IMG/VR virus record: IMGVR_UViG_3300034073_005389
Location: 248,001 to 312,000 of that record
Direction: 5' to 3' (one strand)
Length of the DNA stretch: 64,000 nt
Origin: a virus
In this document: positions 7,422-15,163 of the stretch, piece by piece
How positions within the stretch are numbered: the first letter of the stretch is position 1
Layout: every line of letters starts with the position of its first letter
Translations under genes and position numbers: made by a program
The notes under the pieces: model-generated
Told to the model about the DNA's origin: nothing
The model's input: the letters and a program-made list of their open reading frames with translations, nothing else
Database searches by the model: none

Positions 7422-7682
7422 CTACTTAGCAAAGGTCCAAACTTCTAATTTTTTCAAGCCCATAGCGGACTTTAAAAAAGTAAAATCAATTTTATCAAAT
7501 TCACCTTTATGGTAAATATGATCTAATTGTTCAAAAGTCATATCTGCTTGAAATGTAGTTAAAAGAGCTTTGGCTCCAAGCTCATTCTCAATTTTTTTTA
7601 CCATTAATGATGCGGCGCTTTTTTCTGTAAAAAATAAAGCATATCCAAGCTCTGGAGAAGTAACTAAAAAAACTCTATTCAT
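7422..7682 (-). CDS. Hypothetical protein, 86 aa
   Basis: Small protein beginning MNRVFLVTSPELGYALFF, alternating beta and helix, no recognised family. Overlaps the upstream gene by 4 bases. Confidence 0.6.
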   Translation of the reverse strand: MNRVFLVTSPELGYALFFTEKSAASLMVKKIENELGAKALLTTFQADMTFEQLDHIYHKGEFDKIDFTFLKSAMGLKKLEVWTFAK

Positions 7683-7960
7683 AAATAATCTTTTTCTTCA
7701 ATTTCTTTGATTTTTTCTAAAAACGAATCTTCGCCATGATCTCCTGAATACAAATAATCTATGGCTTTCATTATCTTAGCCACTCTTCTAATCTCTGGTA
7801 TTTTAGACTTTAGTAAACTAATTACTTCTTCGCTATAATTAGGTGCATAATTATATTCGTCTACTTTAGAATTATTCTCAATATTATTTTCAAGTTCATC
7901 AGCAAACTGATCAACTTTGTAATAAACATATTCATTTGAACAAAAATGACCGCCGCTCAT
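7679..7960 (-). CDS. MSGGHF-type hypothetical protein, 93 aa
   Basis: Begins MSGGHFCSNEYVYYKVDQFADEL, the recognisable opening of a widespread phage family of small proteins of unknown function, usually MSGGHFxYxxY followed by an acidic helix containing the residues for a helical bundle. The rest is acidic and helical. Coupled to its neighbours by short overlaps. Confidence 0.75.
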   Translation of the reverse strand: MSGGHFCSNEYVYYKVDQFADELENNIENNSKVDEYNYAPNYSEEVISLLKSKIPEIRRVAKIMKAIDYLYSGDHGEDSFLEKIKEIEEKDYL

Positions 7961-7962
7961 TT

Positions 7963-8166
7963 TCAGCCTTTATATGTTAGGTCATCTTCATTATCTGTTT
8001 CTTGATAATATCCTACAACATCGCACATATTTTTAATAAAATCATAGGCATTACTAATTACATGATCGCCTTGATAAATAGTTTCAGAGCAGCTAATTTC
8101 ATTTTCTTCAATGAATTGCTGACATAAAGCCCATAACACATCTTTAGGATTTATTTTTTTACGCAT
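7963..8166 (-). CDS. Hypothetical protein, 67 aa
   Basis: Short acidic protein (MRKKINPKDVLWALCQQF), probably a helical pair. No family recognised. Confidence 0.55.
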   Translation of the reverse strand: MRKKINPKDVLWALCQQFIEENEISCSETIYQGDHVISNAYDFIKNMCDVVGYYQETDNEDDLTYKG

Positions 8167-8175
8167 AGTTTACTT

Positions 8176-8685
8176 TCAAAAAGTTTGATTTACTACAATT
8201 TTTCCGATTTCAACTTCTCTTGAAATTTTTATTTGTTTAGTAGTAAACTTATCATTTTTTAGATAGCCCATTATTCCTACTTTAATAAGATCCATGTGAG
8301 TTTCTGGCTCATATCGTTTATAAAGCCAAGCAGGAGCTTGCTTCATAAAATATTTTTGATAATCTTGAGGATTAAGAGTGATGCTTGTACAATTCTGACT
8401 ACTATCAGAAAACAAGAAAGAATCAACTTTTTGAAAAAACTTTTCAATCTCAATATCTTGTTCAAGATTTTCTTGTGCAAGATAATCTTTGTTCTTTCTA
8501 AGAATCTTATGAGCATTTTCTACTGCTGTATTGAGTTTACCAACAACAGATAACCGCTCATCTAGAGTAACTTCTAGAATTTCTAGCGCATACTTTACTT
8601 CATCTATATAAGATAGATTTAATTTATCTAAAAAATCTTTAATTACAGATGCGGCAATTTTCTTATTAGATTCTTTTCTATCCAT
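8176..8685 (-). CDS. Hypothetical protein, 169 aa; 5' end duplicated by an insertion
   Basis: Helical, charged protein starting MDRKESNKKIAA. Its leader and first 12 codons lie in the 76-bp sequence that is repeated at 9364-9439, so a second copy of its start (33-codon chimera at 9398-9297) precedes the inserted two-gene cassette. The gene kept its own start and leader, and the promoter now lies 0.75 kb upstream across the cassette. Confidence 0.65.
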   Translation of the reverse strand: MDRKESNKKIAASVIKDFLDKLNLSYIDEVKYALEILEVTLDERLSVVGKLNTAVENAHKILRKNKDYLAQENLEQDIEIEKFFQKVDSFLFSDSSQNCTSITLNPQDYQKYFMKQAPAWLYKRYEPETHMDLIKVGIMGYLKNDKFTTKQIKISREVEIGKIVVNQTF

Positions 8686-8726
8686 AAATATTTTTACCTA
8701 CACGTTTATTTTGCACTTACAAATAT
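8651..8726. repeat. 76-bp direct repeat, copy 1
   Basis: Matches 9364-9439 with two mismatches (offset 713). It contains the start of the 8685-8176 gene and its leader. The two copies bracket the cassette 8742-9294, the signature of an insertion accompanied by duplication of the target. Confidence 0.9.
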
Positions 8727-8741
8727 GATTCTATCCCGCCT

Positions 8742-8999
8742 TCAGTAAACCCACGCAACCGATCTCTTGAATTTTTTGAGCTTTGGATCATCATTCATCA
8801 AAGATTGAATTTTTTTATTCATGCGGATCTTCCAGGTTGTTTTTGGGCTAACCCACATGCCAAATACACTTGGGAAGTAGATGAATGGATTTCCTGGTGG
8901 CGTACCGATTTGTTTAATAATAGCCGAAACATTATTGATCTCAACCTCAAATCGATAACGAGAATCTTTGGAATTCCAAAAACTATAATTGGTTACCAT
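8742..8999 (-). CDS. Cassette gene B, hypothetical, 85 aa
   Basis: ATG at 8999 follows an AAGGTGG ribosome-binding site at a good distance; the GTG at 9008 is inside that site. Contains EINNVSAIIKQIGTPPGNPF and a basic C-terminus. Visibly less AT-rich than the flanking genes. No family recognised. Second gene of the inserted cassette. Confidence 0.6.
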   Translation of the reverse strand: MVTNYSFWNSKDSRYRFEVEINNVSAIIKQIGTPPGNPFIYFPSVFGMWVSPKTTWKIRMNKKIQSLMNDDPKLKKFKRSVAWVY

Positions 9000-9009
9000 A
9001 GCATCCACC

Positions 9010-9294
9010 TTAAAGATCCTCCTCCGGGATCACATGAAAATTGAAAGTATGGTAACCCCATTTAACCAAACCATCGCTGCCTGCAAAGATACCGTGTCCT
9101 TTCATGCCTGGAATCTCCCCTAAGAATAGGACTGGATCGCCTGATTTCCAGGGATACTTCTCCTCATACCCTGGGGGTGAAGAAAAAACCACAAGAAATC
9201 CATAGGTTATTCCAACCGGGAAATTAACAGGATTTTTTAGGTGTTCATCCAGTGGTAACCAATCTTCAAATTGTTCACGTTGGTATAATGCCAT
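9010..9294 (-). CDS. Cassette gene A, hypothetical, 94 aa
   Basis: ATG at 9294 (MALYQREQFEDWLPLDEHL) rather than the TTG at 9300. Aromatic, with GITYGFLVVFSSPPGYEEKY and a beta-rich C-terminus. Together with gene B it is bounded by the direct repeats and has a higher GC content than its surroundings, so it was probably acquired as a unit. Confidence 0.65.
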   Translation of the reverse strand: MALYQREQFEDWLPLDEHLKNPVNFPVGITYGFLVVFSSPPGYEEKYPWKSGDPVLFLGEIPGMKGHGIFAGSDGLVKWGYHTFNFHVIPEEDL

Positions 9295-9296
9295 TT

Positions 9297-9398
9297 TCAA
9301 AACCGCCCTTCCAGGTTATCCATAGTGCTCATTTTATTCAGTTCCATGAAGTTTTTCTTGGTTGCAGCAATTTTCTTATTAGATTCTTTTCTATCCAT
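9297..9398 (-). pseudogene. Chimeric remnant of the 8685-8176 gene start
   Basis: A 33-codon frame whose first 12 residues (MDRKESNKKIAA) duplicate the start of the downstream gene; it then diverges to a short unrelated tail and stops at 9297, overlapping the ATG region of cassette gene A. It marks the left edge of the insertion and may act as a translated leader. Confidence 0.6.
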
Positions 9399-9439
9399 AA
9401 ATATTTTTACCTGCACGTTTATTTTGCACTTACAAATAT
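9364..9439. repeat. 76-bp direct repeat, copy 2
   Basis: Second copy of 8651-8726. It overlaps the -10 region of the promoter at 9462-9435, whereas copy 1 has lost the -35 sequence; so this outer copy keeps the original promoter. Confidence 0.9.
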
Positions 9440-9462
9440 AAGGCTTGTCGTAAGCATGTCAA
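9435..9462 (-). promoter_or_regulatory. Promoter for the cassette and 8685-8176 gene
   Basis: TTGACA (9462-9457), 16-bp spacer, TATATT (9440-9435). Before the insertion it would have been directly upstream of the 8685-8176 gene. Confidence 0.65.
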
Positions 9463-9481
9463 GTGACGATAATTTTATAAA

Positions 9482-9709
9482 TTACCACGGGTGAGCGTCT
9501 GTCACGATTCCAGCCATAATGGTAATATTAATTCTAGAGCTAGATTTGTTTGTTTCTAGCATGAATCCTTTACCATCTTTAGCGGAAACTCTACATTCAT
9601 AACCATTACCATGAATAATTTTCTCCGCAATTTCTACTGGCAAACCTCTAACTACCAAAGAAACTTCTACTGTAGTTAGCTTATAAGGAGAGTCTACAGA
9701 AATTTTCAT
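9482..9709 (-). CDS. Hypothetical protein, 75 aa
   Basis: Small basic/beta-rich protein, MKISVDSPYKLTTVEVSLVV onward, with GYECRVSAKDGKGFML in the middle. No family recognised. Overlaps the next gene upstream by 4 bases. Confidence 0.6.
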   Translation of the reverse strand: MKISVDSPYKLTTVEVSLVVRGLPVEIAEKIIHGNGYECRVSAKDGKGFMLETNKSSSRINITIMAGIVTDAHPW

Positions 9710-10227
9710 ACTTCAATTCCAATCTTAAATAAATCTTCTTTGTCAATTTTATAATTATGCTGTGCCCATTTTTGATCTAGATGAGAATCTACCCATTGTT
9801 TGTATGATTTACTATCATACATAACCTGATTTCCAAAAGTAAAACTATCTGACATAAACAATGCTTCAATTAATGACTTTAATTTGTATGCATTAAACTG
9901 AGCGTAGTAATAAACGCCAGGGTAGATATAAATTTTATCTTGATAAAGAAAACATTTTATATTAAAATTACTATGAGTAACTTTCTTTAGCTGCATATCA
10001 AAACCACAAACAGCAGTTCGATATTCAGAAACATCTTCATCATCTGGCGGAATCTTACCTGGATTATAATTTGGATTTGGCACAGATTCCCACCACATAT
10101 ATGGTGATTTGTAATCAAATTGATAATGAGAAAACTCTTTGGAAGCTAGCTCCAATATAGATTGGATTCTCCCTGATAAGTTTTCTCTTACTTGAGGATC
10201 AATACAAATAAGATCAGATATTTTCAT
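9706..10227 (-). CDS. Hypothetical protein, 173 aa
   Basis: Starts MKISDLICIDPQVRENLSGR; aromatic-rich with YKSPYMWWESV near the middle and several tyrosines. No recognised domain. It overlaps the upstream gene by 14 bases. Confidence 0.6.
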   Translation of the reverse strand: MKISDLICIDPQVRENLSGRIQSILELASKEFSHYQFDYKSPYMWWESVPNPNYNPGKIPPDDEDVSEYRTAVCGFDMQLKKVTHSNFNIKCFLYQDKIYIYPGVYYYAQFNAYKLKSLIEALFMSDSFTFGNQVMYDSKSYKQWVDSHLDQKWAQHNYKIDKEDLFKIGIEV

Positions 10228-10432
10228 CTTTAAAACTCACATTAACAGCATCTATCTCTACATTACAGAGAGTAACAAAACAAGTTGCTAATAAAGAATC
10301 GGCTTTGCAAGTCCAAGTTATTTCTTGGACACAAGGAATAACTTCTCCTGTATTTGAATTTATCAGCTTTGTTCCGGTCGTTGTTCCATCACTAATTATT
10401 TTTAATTTATAAGAATTATTATCTGTATTCAT
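10214..10432 (-). CDS. Hypothetical protein, 72 aa
   Basis: Short beta-rich protein (YKLKIISDGTTTGTKLI) with no recognised family. Located 2 bases downstream of its neighbour in the operon. Confidence 0.55.
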   Translation of the reverse strand: MNTDNNSYKLKIISDGTTTGTKLINSNTGEVIPCVQEITWTCKADSLLATCFVTLCNVEIDAVNVSFKDENI

Positions 10433-10434
10433 TT

Positions 10435-10677
10435 TTACTTTTCCTCTAGTTTTTGAATTTTAGATTTCAAGGTAACATTGAAATTAGCAAAATGCTTATC
10501 GCCAGGTTGTACATTGTATTGTGCGCTAGCATCTTCTCCCCAACCATAACCAACTTTAATTGGAACAGTAAGGTTCAAGTTAATTTTAACTGATTCTATT
10601 TTGCCAGTAAATAGAATTCTCATTTGTTTAGCTAAAGAATCTTTGATTTCTTTTGGAAGTTTAGATTTGCTTTTCAT
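10435..10677 (-). CDS. Hypothetical protein, 80 aa
   Basis: Strongly basic start (MKSKSKLPKEIKDSLAKQM) followed by beta-like strands (IESVKINLNLTVPIKVGYGW). Overlaps the upstream coiled-coil gene by 4 bases. Function unknown. Confidence 0.6.
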   Translation of the reverse strand: MKSKSKLPKEIKDSLAKQMRILFTGKIESVKINLNLTVPIKVGYGWGEDASAQYNVQPGDKHFANFNVTLKSKIQKLEEK

Positions 10678-11153
10678 TTCTTTGCCTCATGCATTTGAAC
10701 AAATTTTTTCGCTTCTTCTAGGCGGATTTGAAATTCCTTGACTTCTTCTTGCTTAACCCAAAGCTTCCATTCTTTTACTTCTTGTTTGTAAGCCTTGTAA
10801 TCTTCTTGATATTTAGCAAGAGCTTTTTCGTAAGCTTTAATTTGCTTATTGTAATTTGGATTTTCTTTTTCTTGTTCAACTATTGAATATAGTTCAAGAG
10901 CAAAATCGTCGTCATCACTATATGGCTTTTTGAATTCTAAATGAATAGTTTCAGTCGGAATATTCTCTCTAAGAAGCTCTTTTAAACTAAACATGGCACA
11001 GTCATATAATGTTTTTTCGCCAAGATATTTATAACTAACTCGTTCAGTAATAGTTTTAGGCGGCTCTTTAGGTTTAGTTGGAGCACGAGGTTTGATAATC
11101 CTATCCCAACCTCTTCGCTTCTTTATCTCTGACTTAAGATTTTTTTCGCTCAT
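10674..11153 (-). CDS. Coiled-coil protein, paralogue of 2910-2410
   Basis: The same order of parts as the 2910-2410 gene: a proline/lysine-rich N-terminus (RAPTKPKEPPKT), an acidic patch (PYSDDDDFALELY), then a long charged coiled coil (YNKQIKAYEKALAKYQ). The two are diverged paralogues kept 8 kb apart. Function unknown. Confidence 0.65.
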   Translation of the reverse strand: MSEKNLKSEIKKRRGWDRIIKPRAPTKPKEPPKTITERVSYKYLGEKTLYDCAMFSLKELLRENIPTETIHLEFKKPYSDDDDFALELYSIVEQEKENPNYNKQIKAYEKALAKYQEDYKAYKQEVKEWKLWVKQEEVKEFQIRLEEAKKFVQMHEAKK

Positions 11154-11192
11154 AATATTTCAACTCCATATACAATTTCCACCATTCCGATT

Positions 11193-11492
11193 TTAGCTAT
11201 CTATGTCCCACATAAATCCAATGTTCTTTTCCCATTGCAAAAGAACTTGAGAATAGCTTCTTTTCATTTGCTCTTTCGGAATTTCCCAAATAAGTAGATC
11301 GCCGTTCCAATGGGTATGGCGGATCAGTTTATAACTTTTACCAACATCCAAGTACTTTTGCATTATATTATCTGGAACTTCCAAAGTATTTATTTCGATA
11401 TTATCATCATCGAATGATTTAACTTCCGCTTTAAGCAATTTACATTCAATAATTTTTCCTACGAATAAGTTAGCGCTTTGTTTATCGCTCAT
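11193..11492 (-). CDS. Hypothetical protein, 99 aa
   Basis: Charged, beta-rich protein including KSYKLIRHTHWNGDLLIWEI. No family recognised. Followed upstream by an 80-base gap with a short inverted repeat (GTTGTTAAACAAC). Confidence 0.55.
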   Translation of the reverse strand: MSDKQSANLFVGKIIECKLLKAEVKSFDDDNIEINTLEVPDNIMQKYLDVGKSYKLIRHTHWNGDLLIWEIPKEQMKRSYSQVLLQWEKNIGFMWDIDS

Positions 11493-11573
11493 GTTTCCAA
11501 CTCTCCTTATGACCTAGTTGTTAAACAACCTTCTCAATATCTTTCTTTATGAGCTTTATGGATATTTAATTTT

Positions 11574-11930
11574 TTAAACTTTGTTTCGCTCATAGCAATC
11601 CGCTACTTGTTTTAGTTTTTGAATAACAACTTCCCTTAGATTATGCATCAAAGAATCAAGCCTGTTAATATCGGAAACAAGCTCTCTAATGTCAGAAGCT
11701 TCTAGTCGATCAGAGTTGCAGGCTCGATAATGAGCATCTTCATCTATTCCTTCTTCGATTAAATGCTCAATCAAATCGACAATTATTTGATCTTTGGTTG
11801 GAAGATAAATATCTTGTTCCTCTTCCTTGGCTAAAGGTATTGATGGAGTTTCTTGCATAACATGCCAACCATCTTTTATTAATTGATCGGTGAATTCTTT
11901 TGGAACAACTGGAAATGTTGTATTTTTCAT
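11574..11930 (-). CDS. Hypothetical protein, 118 aa
   Basis: Acidic, helical protein, with the C-terminal half a likely coiled coil (DINRLDSLMHNLREVVIQKL). No family recognised. Confidence 0.6.
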   Translation of the reverse strand: MKNTTFPVVPKEFTDQLIKDGWHVMQETPSIPLAKEEEQDIYLPTKDQIIVDLIEHLIEEGIDEDAHYRACNSDRLEASDIRELVSDINRLDSLMHNLREVVIQKLKQVADCYERNKV

Positions 11931-12157
11931 TTTTTTAAATCTTCTACTGCTAAACGCGCATCCAATAATCCATTAGATTCATTATATAATTGATCTAAAA
12001 CATAAGATGGTATTTTTGATGTGTGCAATTGTATTCCTACTGGAGTATCCATTTCTGTTTCAATTATATAAGAATCAGTTGCTGGATCATAAATAATAAT
12101 TTGATTAGGCAAAATCTGACAAAATGTTTCACCGGAAGAATCTTTTTTAATTTTCAT
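11927..12157 (-). CDS. Small protein with DPATDSYII motif, paralogue of 63838-63644
   Basis: 76 residues: MKIKKDSSGETFCQILPNQI, then IIYDPATDSYII, then a C-terminal helix (SYVLDQLYNES). The gene at 63838-63644 has the same order (MEIRKEINGTTSTRISPNKI, ILRYDPSTDSYNI, EMLKMLYSTAWE), so the two are paralogues 52 kb apart. Function unknown. Confidence 0.65.
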   Translation of the reverse strand: MKIKKDSSGETFCQILPNQIIIYDPATDSYIIETEMDTPVGIQLHTSKIPSYVLDQLYNESNGLLDARLAVEDLKK

Positions 12158-12372
12158 TTTTCAAATTGTTTAGAATTAATAGGGTAAAGATATTTATTGG
12201 TAATCACTGCATAACCACAAGCACATTTCCAAATAGTTCGTTCTGCATCTGTTGGGGTCGCATAATACATACCAACATCACCATGTTTATGTAAATTTAC
12301 TTTTTGATAAAATTCTTCTTCAGAAAGAGCTATGCCAAGCTCGTCTGACTCTACATAATGAATAGTTTTCAT
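12154..12372 (-). CDS. Hypothetical protein, 72 aa
   Basis: Small protein with a CACGY motif near residue 50 (TIWKCACGYAVITN), possibly part of a zinc site with one pair of cysteines. Overlaps the next gene by 4 bases. Confidence 0.55.
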   Translation of the reverse strand: MKTIHYVESDELGIALSEEEFYQKVNLHKHGDVGMYYATPTDAERTIWKCACGYAVITNKYLYPINSKQFEK

Positions 12373-12388
12373 AAGTATTTTACTCTAA

Positions 12389-12628
12389 TCAAAAGTCATC
12401 AAAAGTCAATAACAAATGAGGGTTCTCATTGTATGGATCGTTCATGTATGATAATTCTACATACACTTTTGTCAAGTCCTTACCTTCTACCATTTTTAAT
12501 AGTCTGGCTAAAGAAATTTTATTTTCATACCATCCAAAATCTTTAAAAATAGTAGATCCATCAGCAGTCTTTGATTTAATCTCTTTTGATTCAACTGGTT
12601 GTTGTAATGTCTTTTTTGGTCGTGGCAT
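12389..12628 (-). CDS. Hypothetical protein, 79 aa
   Basis: Starts MPRPKKTLQQPVESKEIKSK, a basic N-terminus, then a mixed region with VYVELSYMNDPYNENPH. No family recognised. Lies directly downstream of an inverted repeat and of the GC-rich DCC gene. Confidence 0.55.
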   Translation of the reverse strand: MPRPKKTLQQPVESKEIKSKTADGSTIFKDFGWYENKISLARLLKMVEGKDLTKVYVELSYMNDPYNENPHLLLTFDDF

Positions 12629-12639
12629 AATAATCTTTC

Positions 12640-12667
12640 CAACTATCCTGAAAAACTGGATAGTTCA
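12640..12667 (-). terminator. Hairpin, possible terminator after the DCC gene
   Basis: AACTATCC / GGATAGTT form an 8-bp stem with a short T-rich loop. It lies just downstream of the DCC gene. No strong T run follows, so it is only a probable terminator. Confidence 0.4.
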
Positions 12668-12678
12668 AATATGAAATT

Positions 12679-13086
12679 TCAATGAAGCTCACAGCTGTCT
12701 TTTGAACAGCGCCCTGTGATCCGCAACCTATTGCGAGCAAACCAACGATAAGCTGCATCGAGCATGTGCCTTATTCCAGGCAATCGTGTCAGTGTAACGA
12801 GCGGAGAGAATCCTACGGCACTGTATAACCGTCTGAATACTTCGACACCTTCTACCCATTCTCCAGGACCCTCTGCACCAATTTCACGTCCCTGAATGCG
12901 TGCCATTAGATCATCAAACGTCTTTCCAACAGATGCTGGATCAAAAGATTGATCAGCAATATCGGTAAAGCGTACTCGACCCTTTCTATCTAACCATCTA
13001 AGCAGACGGATTTCACGAACGCACAAAGGGCAATCGCCATCGAAGAACACCTCAAAGCATGGACTTAAAACACGAACATTTGTCAT
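12679..13086 (-). CDS. DCC-family thiol-disulfide protein (DUF393), GC-rich
   Basis: 135 residues with FFDGDCPLCVREIRLLRWLD near residue 13, the DxxCxxC motif of the DUF393/DCC family, predicted thioredoxin-like oxidoreductases of unknown substrate. It ends in a RxxITGRCSKDSCELH tail with further cysteines. Base composition is near 50% GC by eye against about 30% in neighbours, and codon use looks bacterial, so it is probably a recent acquisition from a bacterial chromosome. Confidence 0.85.
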   Translation of the reverse strand: MTNVRVLSPCFEVFFDGDCPLCVREIRLLRWLDRKGRVRFTDIADQSFDPASVGKTFDDLMARIQGREIGAEGPGEWVEGVEVFRRLYSAVGFSPLVTLTRLPGIRHMLDAAYRWFARNRLRITGRCSKDSCELH

Positions 13087-13088
13087 AT

Positions 13089-13385
13089 CTATTCCTTAAT
13101 ATCTTTCTCATCTTCTAAATTATTTAGATAAAATGGTAATGCTCCTTCCGGCATCTTTTGAATTGGAAAAGACGATTTCATCAAATGCATGGAAGTAGAT
13201 TCTGTATGACCGCATGATTTACATCGAAAAATACCAGCATAAACTCTTAAAGAGATTCCACGGCTCATTTCTAGATTCTCTGCATCACATTTAGTACATT
13301 TGCCAGCAACTTCTTCAAATTTTGCCCCGCCAAGCAAACTCATCATGCCCAAACTATTGTCACTAATTATTTTTTTTAAAATCAT
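13089..13385 (-). CDS. Two-cysteine-pair zinc-ribbon protein, 98 aa
   Basis: Contains CTKCDAEN near residue 31 and FRCKSCGHTE near residue 54, two CxxC pairs of a zinc ribbon, with an upstream and downstream loop. Small zinc ribbons of this kind are common in phage accessory regions; partner unknown. It ends 2 bases from the DCC gene start. Confidence 0.65.
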   Translation of the reverse strand: MILKKIISDNSLGMMSLLGGAKFEEVAGKCTKCDAENLEMSRGISLRVYAGIFRCKSCGHTESTSMHLMKSSFPIQKMPEGALPFYLNNLEDEKDIKE

Positions 13386-13401
13386 GGCTCATATAAATCT
13401 C

Positions 13402-13716
13402 TCAATTGAAAATTTGAAGCATTTTCATTTTTTCTATAATCTGTAAATAATTATCTCTATCTACAAAATAAGAATAATTTATTCTGCTTACATCATAAGT
13501 TTTCTTGCCAGGAGTCATATCCACAACCAATGTTTCTTTATCAGTAATAGTAAATTTATAATCCAATATTTTAAAAGAAGCTAAAAATGTATCATTATGA
13601 AACTTAATGATCCCATAATCATATATGCAACCACATTTATAATAACCCGTTTTAAACTCAATTAAAAATTGATTAGAACAAAATGGACATTGATAACCAT
13701 ACTCTGAAACAGACAT
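13402..13716 (-). CDS. Zinc-ribbon hypothetical protein, 104 aa
   Basis: The N-terminus has YQCPFCSNQF followed 17 residues later by YYKCGCIYD, the four cysteines of a zinc ribbon. The rest is beta-rich (TFLASFKILDYKFTITDKET). No specific family recognised. Confidence 0.65.
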   Translation of the reverse strand: MSVSEYGYQCPFCSNQFLIEFKTGYYKCGCIYDYGIIKFHNDTFLASFKILDYKFTITDKETLVVDMTPGKKTYDVSRINYSYFVDRDNYLQIIEKMKMLQIFN

Positions 13717-13755
13717 ATTATAAATATTCTACTGATAAATCTATCAATCCATAAT

Positions 13756-14109
13756 TCAAGCTTTTTGCTTTGCCTTATCATAATCCGCACTATACCACAA
13801 TGCCATTGCCTCTGGTGTCTTAAATTTTTCCCATTTGCCGGTCTCTGGATTAAAAGCACCTGTCCTGCTACTAATTTCTTTTAGTGTTTCTTCCATAGCG
13901 ACATTAGGATCATACCCACGAATCTTCATAGCATTAACAGCAAATACAATGATATCACACAATGCGTCAATCTCTCCACTACCATCCTTGGCTCGCAAAA
14001 ACTCACTTAATTCTTCTGCTAAGAAACTAGCATGAGCAGTCTTATCCCACTCAATGTTCAATAATCCTCGCTCTTTTGCCCAAGCATTAATACGATCAAA
14101 ATGTGTCAT
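13756..14109 (-). CDS. MazG-like nucleotide pyrophosphohydrolase
   Basis: 117 residues of an all-alpha NTP-pyrophosphatase type fold: ASFLAEELSEFLRA followed by EIDALCDIIVFAVNAM gives the EExxE...ExxD pattern used to bind magnesium in MazG and related dNTP pyrophosphohydrolases. Phages use these to clear aberrant or signalling nucleotides such as (p)ppGpp or dUTP; substrate here is unknown. Less AT-rich than its neighbours. Confidence 0.75.
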   Translation of the reverse strand: MTHFDRINAWAKERGLLNIEWDKTAHASFLAEELSEFLRAKDGSGEIDALCDIIVFAVNAMKIRGYDPNVAMEETLKEISSRTGAFNPETGKWEKFKTPEAMALWYSADYDKAKQKA

Positions 14110-14124
14110 GTTTTATTTCCTTTT

Positions 14125-14601
14125 TTAATACAAATATAAAGTTGTAATAAGATTACTAATTTTTTCTTCTGAAATATTATTTTCTTCACCAAACTTTTTA
14201 ATTTTAGTGATGAAATCATTAATATCATCATCAGTATAAATACGATTGTGAATCGTAAGATAACCAGCATCTAATGCTGGCGAATATGATTCTGGTCCAA
14301 ATTTAAAAACATCATATAATGTATAACGATAAGAACCTTTATCTATTATCTCAGATTGATAAATTCTTCTACATACAGCACAAAATACATCCAGTTGCTG
14401 CTCTTTGGTTAAAGAATTCCAAAATTCTTCAGATTTACTTTCTAAAATATCGCTTGTAGAGTCTTCCATAAATTCTTCAGCACCTTCTTGATAGTCTAGT
14501 GACTTATAACAATACATACAGTAAAAATCACAAAATTCAAAATTATCTTCTGTATAATGGTGTTTGTGATCAGGACTATCTGAACAAAAAGAATTACTCA
14601 T
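14125..14601 (-). CDS. Hypothetical protein with N-terminal cysteine/histidine cluster
   Basis: ATG at 14601 is preferred over GTG at 14610. The first 40 residues contain FCSDSPDHKHHY and FYCMYCYKSL, a possible zinc site; the remainder is acidic and helical. Expressed from the promoter at 14670-14643, one of the best in the window. No family recognised. Confidence 0.6.
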   Translation of the reverse strand: MSNSFCSDSPDHKHHYTEDNFEFCDFYCMYCYKSLDYQEGAEEFMEDSTSDILESKSEEFWNSLTKEQQLDVFCAVCRRIYQSEIIDKGSYRYTLYDVFKFGPESYSPALDAGYLTIHNRIYTDDDINDFITKIKKFGEENNISEEKISNLITTLYLY

Positions 14602-14642
14602 ATTTTTCACACTTATGAGGTGTCAAAATTTACTCTGGTAAG

Positions 14643-14670
14643 AGTATAATTTTATAAATTACCCTGTCAA
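14643..14670 (-). promoter_or_regulatory. Consensus-like promoter
   Basis: TTGACA (14670-14665), 16-bp spacer containing AATTTATAAAAT, TATACT (14648-14643). Reads into the 14601-14125 gene and then the zinc-ribbon/MazG operon. Confidence 0.75.
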
Positions 14671-14680
14671 GAGGGTCCTA

Positions 14681-15097
14681 TTATTTTAAATTAAACAATA
14701 TTAACCCTATTAACATAATAAAAGAGGCTATAATTTTGTTAGTACTAAATTGCTCTTGCAAAAACATGACAGAAAACAAAGTAGTAATAACTGGATTAAT
14801 AGAAATCATTAATGTCAAAGCGCTCGTATCATTGCTGGATTTTAACAATATTCCAAACATGACTGCGCCAACAACATGAGTAGCAATGCAAACAATACCC
14901 CAAAATACTCCTGACAAATTATAATTAGAAATTTGACTTTTAGAAAGCAAATATAACCAAATAGGTATCTCTAACGCATAAACTGCTCCTGCCACTATCT
15001 GTAATTGATATGGATGGATTCTGTCTACTGCTAACTTCCTAAAAAGTGAAGATAGTCCAAAAGCTAATATAGTTAAAAAAATAAGTAAATATTTCAT
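14681..15097 (-). CDS. EamA/DMT-type small membrane transporter
   Basis: 138 residues with four or five hydrophobic membrane segments and EamA-like sequence (FGLSSLFRKLAVDRIHPYQL; ALTLMISINPVITTLFSVMF; the FLQEQFS turn). This is one half of a usual ten-helix drug/metabolite exporter, so it may pair with itself, as in small multidrug-resistance type proteins. In a phage it may export a metabolite or alter host resistance; no substrate evidence. It follows the PrkA module in the same direction. Confidence 0.75.
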   Translation of the reverse strand: MKYLLIFLTILAFGLSSLFRKLAVDRIHPYQLQIVAGAVYALEIPIWLYLLSKSQISNYNLSGVFWGIVCIATHVVGAVMFGILLKSSNDTSALTLMISINPVITTLFSVMFLQEQFSTNKIIASFIMLIGLILFNLK

Positions 15098-15111
15098 AAT
15101 CTTCCTAAGAA

Positions 15112-15141
15112 AAAATGAAGAGGGTAACTAATACCCTCCTC
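15112..15141 (-). terminator. Intrinsic terminator after prkA
   Basis: GAGGGTA / TACCCTC stem with a 5-base loop followed on the minus strand by TTCATTTTTTC. Ends the YeaH-SpoVR-PrkA operon. Confidence 0.7.
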
Positions 15142-15163
15142 ATATACATAATGTAAATATTTA

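Noticed and set aside
8805-9044. Plus-strand frame over the cassette
   Set aside because: Antisense to cassette genes A and B, which have better starts and ribosome-binding sites.
9252-9494. Plus-strand frame across the repeat and promoter
   Set aside because: Overlaps the repeat, the promoter and cassette gene A; codons do not look coding.
13662-13859. Minus-strand frame of 65 codons
   Set aside because: Out of frame with the zinc-ribbon and MazG-like genes on both sides, and basic without motifs.
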